Assembly: GCA_045541495.1 (NCBI GenBank)
Contig: JAZQJE010000018.1
Location: forward strand, 1-31,835
From: RGIG3009 sp045541495
GTDB taxonomy: Bacteria; Bacillota; Clostridia; Oscillospirales; Acutalibacteraceae
Reading direction: 5' to 3'
Length of the DNA: 31,835 nucleotides
In this document: positions 1-7,297 of the stretch, in pieces
How the letters are laid out: each line of letters starts with the position of its first letter
Position numbering within the stretch: the first letter of the stretch is position 1
Notes under the pieces: generated by a model
Databases searched by the model: none
The model's input: only the letters and a program-made list of their open reading frames with translations
What the model was told of the DNA's origin: nothing
Translations under genes and position numbers: made by a program

Positions 1-29
1 CTCTGCTCTACCAACTGAGCTACAGAGGC
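1..29 (-). tRNA. tRNA, 5' part only (cut by window edge)
   Basis: On the minus strand this reads as the 5' end of a tRNA: a 7-nt acceptor strand GCCTCTG, the TA linker, then the D-arm GCTC-AGTTGGTA-GAGC and the start of the anticodon stem. The anticodon lies outside the window, so the identity cannot be given. It follows tRNA-Asp by 9 nt in the same direction, so the two are probably cut from one transcript. A GCC start and this D-arm would suit tRNA-Thr among others, but that is only a guess. Confidence 0.88.
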
Positions 30-38
30 AAAAAAAGG

Positions 39-115
39 TGGCGACCCGGAACGGGCTCGAACCGTCGACCTCTAGCGTGACAGGCTAGCGTTCTAACCAG
101 CTGAACTACCGGGCC
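39..115 (-). tRNA. tRNA-Asp (GTC)
   Basis: The full cloverleaf is visible on the minus strand. Acceptor GGCCCGG (109-115) pairs with CCGGGTC with one G-U pair. The D-arm is GTTC...GAAC, the anticodon loop CTGTCAC carries GTC (Asp), and the T-arm contains GGTTCGAGCCC. The discriminator is G and CCA is encoded (39-41). Length is 77 nt. A consensus promoter lies just upstream at 136-164. Confidence 0.96.
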
Positions 116-135
116 GTACAGCGGGAACGCTGATT

Positions 136-164
136 ATTATACCGTTTACAAATCAATTTGTCAA
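136..164 (-). promoter_or_regulatory. Consensus sigma-A promoter of the tRNA-Asp operon
   Basis: The minus strand shows TTGACA (159-164), a 17-nt spacer and TATAAT (136-141), both hexamers perfect. Transcription would start about 128-130, some 15 nt before mature tRNA-Asp. This is the strength expected for a stable-RNA promoter. It lies right after the dinB stop, so the tRNAs do not depend on dinB transcription. Confidence 0.9.
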
Positions 165-182
165 CTGCTTTTTTGAGAAAAA

Positions 183-1391
183 TTACGTTTTCTCGTTTTT
201 TTCGTGCTCAAACTCCATGACCGCGCATCGGCGCACGCTTTCCTTACCGTATTTGCGGCGCAACTGCTCCACTGTGTCTTCCAATTTATCTTGTCTGCCC
301 CGTGTTTCGGGGGTATCATCTTCAAACAAACACAACTGTTCGCTTGTATCGTGGGTCAGCCGCCCCGCCGTGACTGTTAAACTGCGAATGGGCGTTCCCG
401 CCTGCCAACAATCTTGCAACAACTCCCAGGCGCCGTCCAACAGTTCCGTTACCAGTCGTGTAGCATGAGGCAAGGGTTTTTGCCGCACTACCACTTTCAG
501 TGACGGATATTTAACGGTCAACTGCACGGTTTGACAATACAATTCCTGCGCCCGTAACCGTGCGGCTACCGGCTCGGTGACATATAATAACCCGTTTCGC
601 ACTTCTTGTGCCGAAGACAGGTCTTGCCGAAACGTCATACCGTTTCCCACGGACTTGACTTCCCGCTTATCGGTGAACAGGCGCACGGGCTCGGTATCCA
701 TAGCGTTGGCGGAATCGTATAAACTGCCGCCCAATTTCCCAAGCGCTGCCACCAAAAACGCCCGATCCGTGGCCGCCAAATCCCCAATGGTGGCGATACC
801 CATCCGATGCAACGTTTCCGCCGCGGAACGCCCCACGAACATAAAATTCTCCACCGGCATGGGGTATAACAGTTCCTGATAATTTTTGCGGGTAATGGCG
901 GTGGTGGCGTCGGGTTTGCGATAATCGCTGCCCATTTTCGCAAACAGTTTATTGAACGATACCCCCACCGAAATGGTAACGCCGATCTCGTCCCGAATAC
1001 GGCGACGAAGCGTATCAGCGATGGTGACTCCATCCCCAAACAATCGTTGACTACCGGTGACATCCAGCCACGATTCATCTACACTGAACGGCTCTACCCG
1101 ATCGGTATATTGACAATAGATCTCATTGATACAGCGAGAAAATTCCTCATAGCGGTCGTAATGAGGCGGCACCAACACCAACTGCGGACATTTGCGCTGT
1201 GCCTGCCACACGGTTTCCGCCGTGAGAATCCCGTATTTTTTCGCGTGCTCGTTTTTCGCCAGCACAATCCCATGACGGTTTTTGGGATCACCGCAGACCG
1301 CCATGGGCACATCCCACAGTTCCGGCCGAAACACACTTTCCACTGAGGCAAAAAAACTATTACAATCGCAATGCAGTATCACCCGATCCAC
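183..1391 (-). CDS. dinB: DNA polymerase IV (Y-family, DinB)
   Basis: Error-prone translesion polymerase of about 402 aa. Family marks in order: the metal-binding N-terminus DCNSFFASVE, the catalytic SVDESWLDVT (usual form SIDEAYLD; the DE pair is kept), the palm/thumb stretch SVGVSFNKLFAKMGSDYRKPD, and a beta-clamp motif QLCLF at about residues 352-356. I take the GTG at 1389-1391 as the start because it has a GAGGG ribosome site 5-6 nt upstream and the conserved domain begins four codons later. The frame stays open to a TTG at 1463, but that TTG is the -35 box of the promoter, so it cannot be translated. The SOS-type box at 1415-1426 suggests LexA control. The gene stands alone, divergent from galM. 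Confidence 0.93.
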   Translation of the reverse strand: MDRVILHCDCNSFFASVESVFRPELWDVPMAVCGDPKNRHGIVLAKNEHAKKYGILTAETVWQAQRKCPQLVLVPPHYDRYEEFSRCINEIYCQYTDRVEPFSVDESWLDVTGSQRLFGDGVTIADTLRRRIRDEIGVTISVGVSFNKLFAKMGSDYRKPDATTAITRKNYQELLYPMPVENFMFVGRSAAETLHRMGIATIGDLAATDRAFLVAALGKLGGSLYDSANAMDTEPVRLFTDKREVKSVGNGMTFRQDLSSAQEVRNGLLYVTEPVAARLRAQELYCQTVQLTVKYPSLKVVVRQKPLPHATRLVTELLDGAWELLQDCWQAGTPIRSLTVTAGRLTHDTSEQLCLFEDDTPETRGRQDKLEDTVEQLRRKYGKESVRRCAVMEFEHEKNEKT

Positions 1392-1414
1392 GGTATCCCT
1401 CTTTTCAAAATGTC

Positions 1415-1426
1415 GAACTAATGTTC
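1415..1426. promoter_or_regulatory. LexA/SOS-type box of dinB
   Basis: The sequence GAAC-TAAT-GTTC is a perfect GAAC-N4-GTTC palindrome, the core of the Gram-positive SOS (DinR/LexA) box, whose fuller form is CGAACRNRYGTTYC. It starts about 8 nt downstream of the dinB -10 box and covers the expected transcription start. That position suits repression, and dinB is a classic SOS gene. Binding itself is inferred. Confidence 0.75.
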
Positions 1427-1433
1427 TTTTCCC

Positions 1434-1463
1434 ATTATACAACACCCCTCTCCGCTTTGTCAA
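1434..1463 (-). promoter_or_regulatory. dinB promoter
   Basis: Minus-strand TTGACA (1458-1463), an 18-nt spacer and TATAAT (1434-1439). Expected start about 1427, inside the SOS box, giving a leader of about 36 nt to the GTG start. The -35 box is one arm of the inverted repeat shared with the galM promoter. Confidence 0.87.
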
Positions 1464-1475
1464 TCATCATTGACA
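1458..1475. repeat. Inverted repeat formed by two facing -35 boxes
   Basis: The sequence TGTCAAT-CATC-ATTGACA is a perfect 7-bp inverted repeat with a 4-bp gap. Each arm holds one TTGACA, the minus one for dinB and the plus one for galM. The two polymerases could not bind together here. Confidence 0.85.
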
Positions 1476-1497
1476 AACTTGAAAAATACGATATACT
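1470..1497 (+). promoter_or_regulatory. galM promoter
   Basis: Plus-strand TTGACA (1470-1475), a 16-nt spacer and TATACT (1492-1497). Expected start about 1504, giving a leader of about 24 nt before the galM ATG. Confidence 0.8.
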
Positions 1498-1527
1498 GAA
1501 ATTAATGATTAGCGAAGGGATGTATCT

Positions 1528-2547
1528 ATGGAAAAACGCATTTACGGCACTATGCCAGACGGAACTTCCGTCGAAGAGATCACTATTCAAAAAGGCGAGT
1601 TATCGGCCACCATCATCTCCTATGGTGCCATTCTTACCAAATTGGTATATGCGGGTAAAGACGTGGTTTTGGGATTTAATACGTTGGAAGAATATCTGCC
1701 CACACCGGGTTCCATCGGCATTACGGTGGGACGATATGCCAACCGTATTGCCGACGGCAAATTCACCTTAAATGGTGTGGAATACGACGTGGGATGCAAC
1801 GAAAACGGCAAAACCCATCTCCACGGCGGTGTCAAAGGGTTTGACAAATACGTGTGGACTATAACGGACGTTACGGATACCAGTGTCATGTTCCGTTTGG
1901 TATCTCCCGATGGGGATATGGGGTATCCCGGCACCATGACGGCCGATGTTTGCTACACGGTGGAAGACAACAACACGTTGGCAATCTCCTACCGCGCCGT
2001 GTGTGACAAGGATACCGTGGTCAACCTGACCAACCATTCCTATTTCAACCTAAACGGATATGACGGCGGCGATATTTTGGATACCGAACTGTATATCAAC
2101 GCTGACACCTATCTGCCCGTCGATGAAAAACTCATTCCCACAGGCGAGCGCCGCACGGTGGAAGGCACGGCTTTCGATTTCCGCACAGCGAAACCCATCA
2201 GCCGTGATATAGAAAAAGACGACGAGCAATTGCGCATTGGCAAAGGATATGACCACAACTTCTGTTTAGGCGATTCCCTCAAATACCGTCACGCTGTGTC
2301 CGCTTATGCACCTCGCACGGGTATTCGCATGGATTGCTATACCAACGAGCCCGGTGTGCAGTTGTATACCGGCAATATGCTGAGTGTGGATTTCGGCAAA
2401 GGCGGTCCCCTTTCCAAACATCAAGGATTCTGCTTGGAAACACAACACTATCCTGACAGTCCCAACCAGCCCTCCTTCCCCACCACCGTGTTAAAAGCGG
2501 GCGATATCTTCGAAAGCATCACCCGTTACGCGTTCTCAAAAAAATAA
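1528..2547 (+). CDS. galM: Aldose 1-epimerase (mutarotase)
   Basis: Interconverts the alpha and beta anomers of free hexoses such as galactose and glucose. It is a cytosolic beta-sandwich protein of 339 aa, the usual length. The motifs expected of the family are present: GRYANRI (68-74), THLHGG with His97/His99, NHSYFNL with catalytic His170, and CLETQHYPDSPN with catalytic base Glu304. The start has an AAGGGA ribosome site 8-9 nt upstream and its own promoter at 1470-1497. The gene is monocistronic and ends in a strong hairpin. No other galactose gene is nearby, so the sugar it serves cannot be read from context. Confidence 0.95.
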   Translation: MEKRIYGTMPDGTSVEEITIQKGELSATIISYGAILTKLVYAGKDVVLGFNTLEEYLPTPGSIGITVGRYANRIADGKFTLNGVEYDVGCNENGKTHLHGGVKGFDKYVWTITDVTDTSVMFRLVSPDGDMGYPGTMTADVCYTVEDNNTLAISYRAVCDKDTVVNLTNHSYFNLNGYDGGDILDTELYINADTYLPVDEKLIPTGERRTVEGTAFDFRTAKPISRDIEKDDEQLRIGKGYDHNFCLGDSLKYRHAVSAYAPRTGIRMDCYTNEPGVQLYTGNMLSVDFGKGGPLSKHQGFCLETQHYPDSPNQPSFPTTVLKAGDIFESITRYAFSKK

Positions 2548-2549
2548 GC

Positions 2550-2579
2550 AAAAGCGCCGATGATCATCGGCGCTTTTTT
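2550..2579. terminator. Bidirectional terminator between galM and sfsA
   Basis: A perfect 22-bp palindrome, AGCGCCGATGA/TCATCGGCGCT (2553-2574), flanked by A-tracts on the left and T6 on the right. It therefore has a U-tail for galM (plus) and for sfsA (minus). The sfsA stop codon at 2578-2580 lies at its edge. Confidence 0.93.
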
Positions 2580-3273
2580 ATACTTGGATGGGAACGGGAG
2601 ACGCGATAGCGAGGGAATCGGGTGTTACGTCACACATCATGGCCAACACATGCACCCCTGCCGCCGCGGCTTCGCGCAATACCGCACCGAAAGCGGGATG
2701 GGTATCGTCGTTGGGCGAAAACACGGTCGCTTCGCTCATTTGAATCACAAACAAGATATAGGCTTCATACCCATCCTTGATACACGCGGTCAGTTCCCGC
2801 AAATGTTTCACGCCCCGTTCGGTGGGGGCATCGGGGAAACGGACAACGCCGTCTTGTTCCAAAGTGACCCCTTTTACTTCCACAAACGCGCGGCGGTCAC
2901 CATCCTGTACATATACATCAAAACGAGAGTTGCCGCATCGCATTTCGCGACGAATAACGGCGGTTGTGGAAAACAACCCACTGTGAGGCAACCACTCGGC
3001 GGCAACGGTATTAGGGGCTTGTGAATCCATATTGATCAGCAAAGGCGATTTCCCCTGCCGTTCTTTTTCCACGGCGATGAGATCGTATTTGGTTTTGCGG
3101 GCAGGATTATTCGTTTCTGCCAACCAAACGCGGCATCCCTCTATCAACAGTTCCCGGCACCGTCCCGTGTTTTTCACGTGGACGGTCTCTTCTTTTTCGT
3201 TGATCTCCACCCGAGCAATAAAACGGTTGGGACGAGAACAAAATCGCCCCTCGATTACACGATCGTACGTCAT
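2578..3273 (-). CDS. sfsA: SfsA family protein (sugar fermentation stimulation protein homolog)
   Basis: A 231-aa protein matching the SfsA family over its length: an N-terminal OB-like part with the conserved HVKNTGRCRELL stretch, then a nuclease-like core with SRFDVYV and FVEVKGVTL, which resembles the PD-(D/E)XK fold, and the PDAPTERGVKHLREL stretch typical of the family. The E. coli member was found through maltose metabolism and binds DNA; the actual role is unsettled. The ATG overlaps the stop of the upstream radical SAM-HAD gene (TCAT on the plus strand, 3270-3273), and its GGAGG site lies inside that gene, so translation is probably coupled. Confidence 0.92.
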   Translation of the reverse strand: MTYDRVIEGRFCSRPNRFIARVEINEKEETVHVKNTGRCRELLIEGCRVWLAETNNPARKTKYDLIAVEKERQGKSPLLINMDSQAPNTVAAEWLPHSGLFSTTAVIRREMRCGNSRFDVYVQDGDRRAFVEVKGVTLEQDGVVRFPDAPTERGVKHLRELTACIKDGYEAYILFVIQMSEATVFSPNDDTHPAFGAVLREAAAAGVHVLAMMCDVTPDSLAIASPVPIQV

Positions 3274-5609
3274 ACATCCTCCAGAAACAGCGAATGAAGT
3301 TCGTTCACTGTTTTCACGATATGAGCGGCGCCCGCTTGTTCCAATTCGTCCCGATCACCGTACCCGAACAATACACCCACGCAAGGAAGTTCTGCAGTTT
3401 TGGCACCGATCACATCAAAGGAACGGTCACCGATCATGATGGCTTGGGTAGGGTCAGCAAGACCCGCTTGGTCAAGGGCATAGGCGATAACCTGCGCTTT
3501 TTTGGCACGCCGTTCCGCCATATCACTGCCCGCGATCACGTCAAATACATCCGTCATGTTAAAGCAATCGAAGATGCGGCGGGCATACAGTTCGGGCTTG
3601 GATGTGGCTACCAACACCCGATAGCCATGGCGTTTTAAGTCCCACAGCAGTTGTTGCATACCATCGTATACCACGTTTTCATAAATGCCGCTGACCGCAT
3701 AATATTCCCGATAAAAACCAAGGGCTTGTCGCGCTTGATCGTCAGTAAATCCATAGAAATCCCGAAACGAGTCAATCAGCGGTGGACCGATAAAACGGTA
3801 TAGTTCTCGTTTATCCTCCACCGCGATCCCGAATTTGGCAAGAGCATATGCCACCGAATTGGTGATTCCCTCAGCGGGATCGGTGATGGTGCCGTCCAAG
3901 TCAAATAACAACGTGGTATAAGGCCGGGACAGGCATGCTTCTTCAAAGAATCGCACGGCATATGCGCTGGTAACGGGATTTTGGGCGGTATGATCCGCAT
4001 AGGCCAATGTTTTGCCGTCGGACAAACAGGCCGCGCCACGCCGCACACCCGCGGGGCGAGCATAGCGCGGGTCGGTATCCGCTAACTTTTTAAGATGTTT
4101 GGCCTGTTCAGGATGTTGCCGCAAACAGGGCGGCAACAATGCCGATGGGTTGGCGGACAGACGGTCAAGGATCATCACATCCCGCAGTCCTTTAGTGTCC
4201 ACATGCTCGGCAAAGCAGGTAAAGATCAGCTCAGTATAGGCATCTAAGGGAATGTGGGACAGGTCGTGAGAGTCACAGTACCGCGCTACCATGTCAAATA
4301 CCGCAAAAGCCGTTTTTTGCGTGCGTTCCATGACATAACGCAGAGTGCGGCGAAATCGCCCGCTGTTATACAGCCGATCTAATGCTTGTTCAATGTGATG
4401 AAGATGATCTAACTCTTCAGCCGATAGCCACGGCGTTTCCTGTACTTCGTACGGCGGAAGTGTACCGTATCGACAGGGATACTGTTCGGGATGTTCCCGC
4501 ATATCCGCGCCGTGAAGCAGTTTTAGGAACCCCAGTTGCAGCATATGGGGATTCAGCGCCCAAGCGGTGTTGAAACCGTTCTGAAAAGTGTTCATATCCT
4601 CATAGGGCAATCCGGCAATTAGGTCGATATGGGTATGGATATTGCCCCCCACGATCAGTTTGCGGATATTGTCCGTCAAACGGGTGGTATCGGTTTTACG
4701 ATGAACGGCAGCGAGGGTCGGTTCGTGAAAACTTTGCAGACCGATCTCCATTTGGAACAATCCCGCAGGGGCTTCGGACAGCAGCACAAGGGTATCTTCG
4801 TCCAGCAGATCGCCGCCGATCTCAAAGTGGAAGCAAACACCTTTCGGGAACGCTGTACCGTATCCGTTAATTAAAAACTGAAAAATCTCGTTGGCGCGTT
4901 GACGATTGGCATTAAACGTACGGTCCACCAGTTTTACGGTTTTGGTTCCGCTGTTTGCCAGCAGCAACAGTTCCCGTTTCACTCGTTCCAAGGGATAAAA
5001 TCGCACACCGCCGCATCGGCCAGACAGGCAAAAAGCGCAGGAAAAGGGGCAACCGCGGCTGGTTTCCAAGTAGGCGATACGACCGTTCAGCGTATCAAAA
5101 TATTCCGATACATAGGGGCTGGGTGGTTCTTCTTCGGTTAAGTACGGCGGAGATATTTGTAATTTCTCGCCTTTTCGATAGCTGACACCGTCTATCGCGC
5201 CGAGAGGCATACAAAGGGCGAGGGCATCCAACAAACGAGAAACGGGGTATTCCCCCTCCCCTGCTACCACGGCGTCCACATCAGGATTTTCGAGCAGTAC
5301 TTGTTCGGTGCAATAACTCACTTCGGGACCGCCGAAAAACACAAAGCAATCAGGGCGTTCGGCCTTGACACGCCGCGCCAGTTCCCGCGTTTGGGTGATG
5401 TTCCAGATATAACAACTAAACCCCACTGCAGCGGGAGCATGGGCTAAGATGCGGCGGAGGATCGCCTCCGTCGGCTCGTTAATGGTGCCCTCTACCACGG
5501 TGGCGTTGACCGAATGTGTACCGTAACGGCGCACACCCGAAAGCAAACACCATGGTGCCAGCGAAGAATGAATATATTGGGAATTCAGTGAACAAAAAAC
5601 GGCGTTCAT
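3270..5609 (-). CDS. B12-binding-type radical SAM protein (DUF4080-like) fused to a HAD phosphatase
   Basis: One 779-aa frame with two enzymes. Residues 1-140 look like the cobalamin-binding-like domain of radical SAM proteins (VGFSCYIWN, FFGGPEVS, VVAGEGE), but I see no DxHxxG cobalamin-ligand motif. Residues 178-390 are the radical SAM core, with the CxxxCxxC cluster site at Cys187, Cys191 and Cys194. Residues 395-550 resemble the DUF4080 C-terminal part. Residues 564-779 are a phosphoglycolate phosphatase-like HAD hydrolase, with DLDGTITD (Asp570, Asp572), VATSKP, a lysine near 703 and GDRSFD (727-732). The start is ATG 5609 with AAGGAG 6 nt upstream. The open frame runs on to 5771 but would cross the divergent gene. 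Substrates are unknown. sfsA follows with a 4-bp overlap. Confidence 0.88.
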   Translation of the reverse strand: MNAVFCSLNSQYIHSSLAPWCLLSGVRRYGTHSVNATVVEGTINEPTEAILRRILAHAPAAVGFSCYIWNITQTRELARRVKAERPDCFVFFGGPEVSYCTEQVLLENPDVDAVVAGEGEYPVSRLLDALALCMPLGAIDGVSYRKGEKLQISPPYLTEEEPPSPYVSEYFDTLNGRIAYLETSRGCPFSCAFCLSGRCGGVRFYPLERVKRELLLLANSGTKTVKLVDRTFNANRQRANEIFQFLINGYGTAFPKGVCFHFEIGGDLLDEDTLVLLSEAPAGLFQMEIGLQSFHEPTLAAVHRKTDTTRLTDNIRKLIVGGNIHTHIDLIAGLPYEDMNTFQNGFNTAWALNPHMLQLGFLKLLHGADMREHPEQYPCRYGTLPPYEVQETPWLSAEELDHLHHIEQALDRLYNSGRFRRTLRYVMERTQKTAFAVFDMVARYCDSHDLSHIPLDAYTELIFTCFAEHVDTKGLRDVMILDRLSANPSALLPPCLRQHPEQAKHLKKLADTDPRYARPAGVRRGAACLSDGKTLAYADHTAQNPVTSAYAVRFFEEACLSRPYTTLLFDLDGTITDPAEGITNSVAYALAKFGIAVEDKRELYRFIGPPLIDSFRDFYGFTDDQARQALGFYREYYAVSGIYENVVYDGMQQLLWDLKRHGYRVLVATSKPELYARRIFDCFNMTDVFDVIAGSDMAERRAKKAQVIAYALDQAGLADPTQAIMIGDRSFDVIGAKTAELPCVGVLFGYGDRDELEQAGAAHIVKTVNELHSLFLEDV

Positions 5610-5643
5610 AAGCACTCCTTTTACCATGCTTTTCTTGAATTGT

Positions 5644-5672
5644 ATTCTACCACACCGTCCTAATAAATGCAA
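5644..5672 (-). promoter_or_regulatory. Promoter of the radical SAM-HAD/sfsA operon
   Basis: Minus-strand TTGCAT (5667-5672), a 17-nt spacer and TAGAAT (5644-5649). Expected start about 5637, giving a leader of about 28 nt before ATG 5609. Confidence 0.7.
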
Positions 5673-5709
5673 TCGTTGACGGGTATACTGTTTGTAAGGA
5701 GTTGATACA

Positions 5710-6144
5710 ATGAACAGCGATACCATTAAATTGTTAAAAGAATGTAACGCGGGATGTAAAAGCGCCACCAACAGTATGGAACAGGTAATGCCCTTTGTAG
5801 GTGAAAATCATGGATTGCGGGATATTTTAAAAAAATACAACGACGAGCATATTTCCATCGGGGATGAATGCCACGCCCTGCTCAATGAAGTACAAGAGGA
5901 TGAGAAAGACCCTCACCCCGCCGCCAAAGTGTTTTCGTGGATCTCTACGGAAATGAAATTAATGATGGACAGTCAACCCGACCACGTGGCAGAACTGCTC
6001 ACAGACGGGTGTCACATGGGCATCAAATCCCTCAGTCGATATCTCAACCAGTATTCCGAGGCATCGGAAGAAAGCCGTCGCCTGGCACGAAAACTCATCG
6101 ATTGCGAAAAACAGTTTTATAACGAATTGTTACCGCTGGTATAA
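5710..6144 (+). CDS. Small conserved helical protein, function unknown
   Basis: A 144-aa soluble protein with no signal peptide or membrane segment. It looks all-helical, in four stretches: about 3-28, 34-62, 71-105 and 110-143. This recalls the ferritin-like four-helix bundles of the DUF2383 type, but I cannot name the family with certainty. I recall similar proteins as uncharacterised in Clostridia, sharing the KECNAGCK, FSWISTEMKLMM and CHMGIKSLSRYLNQY stretches. Cysteines sit at 12 and 16 and later before HMG. The start has a clear AAGGAG site 8 nt upstream. A TATACT (5684-5689) may be its -10, with only a weak -35. It is divergent from the radical SAM gene and monocistronic. Confidence 0.75.
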   Translation: MNSDTIKLLKECNAGCKSATNSMEQVMPFVGENHGLRDILKKYNDEHISIGDECHALLNEVQEDEKDPHPAAKVFSWISTEMKLMMDSQPDHVAELLTDGCHMGIKSLSRYLNQYSEASEESRRLARKLIDCEKQFYNELLPLV

Positions 6145-6149
6145 AAAAC

Positions 6150-6175
6150 GGGAGATGCAAAAGCATCTCCCTTTT
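6150..6175. terminator. Bidirectional terminator between the helical protein gene and trpS
   Basis: Stem GGGAGATGC (6150-6158), loop AAAA, stem GCATCTCCC (6163-6171), then TTTT on the plus side and, read on the minus strand, GTTTTTT. It serves both convergent genes. The trpS stop TAG (6177-6179) lies directly next to it. Confidence 0.92.
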
Positions 6176-6176
6176 C

Positions 6177-7175
6177 CTATTTCACGATGACAAAACCCAT
6201 TTTTTTCATCACTTTGCTTAACGTCTTGTTGGCCACATAGGCGGCATGTTCGGCGCCTTGTTTCATGAGCGTTTCCAACTGCGCTTTATCTTTCATCAGT
6301 TCATTAAACCGTTCTTGGATAGGGGTGAGTTCCGCGGCGACCGCTTCACCCACGGCGGTTTTGAAATCGCCGTAGCCTTTGCCTTCAAATTCCGTTTCCA
6401 CCTGTTCCAAGGTCTTACCCGTTACGGCGGCATAGATCTCCATCAGGTTATTCACCCCATCCTTGCCAGGGGCGTAACACACCTTCGCTTCGCTGTCGGT
6501 AACGGCACGGCGGAACTTACGGATGATGGTATCTTTATCGTCCTTCATCGAGATGAAAGCGTTTTGATTTTCGTCGGATTTGGACATTTTCTTAGCCGGA
6601 TCTTGCAACGAGCGCACTCTGGCACCCGTTTTCATAATATACGGTTCGGGCACGGTGAAAGTGGGCGAATACCGATTGTTAAACCGCATTGCCAAATCCC
6701 GTGTCAGTTCACAATGTTGTTTTTGATCTTCACCCACCGGCACGTAATCGGGTTGGTAAAGCAAAATATCTGCCGCCATCAACGCGGGATAGGTAAAGAG
6801 TCCCGCATTGATATTATCGGCGTGACGAGCCGATTTATCTTTGAACTGGGTCATGCGGGATAATTCGCCGAACTGGGTCTGACAGGAAAGCAACCAACTG
6901 AGTTGAGCGTGAGCCGACACTTGTGATTGCACAAACAGCAAGGATTTTTCGGGATCCAGACCGATGGCCAGCAACAATGCAAACATTTCATTGGTCTGTT
7001 GGCGCAGTTTAGCGGGTTCTTGTTTGACGGTAACGGCATGAAGATCCGCCACCGCAAAGAAACAATCAAAATCTTCCTGCATAGCCACCCAGTTGCGCAG
7101 AGCGCCCAAATAGTTACCCAAGGTGGGAATACCGGTAGGTTGTATACAACTTAATGCTCGTTTTTTGCCTTCCAT
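6177..7175 (-). CDS. trpS: Tryptophan--tRNA ligase
   Basis: Class I aminoacyl-tRNA synthetase that charges tRNA-Trp. It is 332 aa, the usual length for the bacterial enzyme. The HIGH-equivalent lies in IQPTGIPTLGNYLGA (11-25), where TLGN takes its place, and KMSKS is intact at 196-200. Other family marks are YPALMAADILLYQ and VPVGEDQKQH. The ATG has AAGGGAG about 9 nt upstream. The leader is only about 30-40 nt, so there is no T-box. It is divergent from gltX, with promoters for both in the 120-bp gap. Confidence 0.97.
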   Translation of the reverse strand: MEGKKRALSCIQPTGIPTLGNYLGALRNWVAMQEDFDCFFAVADLHAVTVKQEPAKLRQQTNEMFALLLAIGLDPEKSLLFVQSQVSAHAQLSWLLSCQTQFGELSRMTQFKDKSARHADNINAGLFTYPALMAADILLYQPDYVPVGEDQKQHCELTRDLAMRFNNRYSPTFTVPEPYIMKTGARVRSLQDPAKKMSKSDENQNAFISMKDDKDTIIRKFRRAVTDSEAKVCYAPGKDGVNNLMEIYAAVTGKTLEQVETEFEGKGYGDFKTAVGEAVAAELTPIQERFNELMKDKAQLETLMKQGAEHAAYVANKTLSKVMKKMGFVIVK

Positions 7176-7213
7176 CGATGATAGCTCCCTTTAAGAACAA
7201 AAATCTTTTCTAT

Positions 7214-7243
7214 ATAGTAGCACACTCGCATTGACTTTTTCAA
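7214..7243 (-). promoter_or_regulatory. trpS promoter
   Basis: Minus-strand TTGAAA (7238-7243), an 18-nt spacer and TACTAT (7214-7219). Its -35 box sits 1 bp from the gltX -35 box on the other strand, so the two polymerase sites overlap. Confidence 0.65.
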
Positions 7244-7259
7244 CCAAAAATTGTAATAT
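7231..7259 (+). promoter_or_regulatory. gltX-glnS promoter
   Basis: Plus-strand TTGACT (7231-7236), a 17-nt spacer and TAATAT (7254-7259). Expected start about 7266, giving a leader of about 32 nt. Confidence 0.78.
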
Positions 7260-7297
7260 TAAGTGTATATTGCTGTTTTTATTTGAGGAGGGGCTTT

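Noticed and set aside
5610..5771. N-terminal extension of the radical SAM-HAD frame
   Set aside because: It overlaps the start of the divergent gene and the promoter at 5644-5672, while ATG 5609 has a well-placed AAGGAG site.
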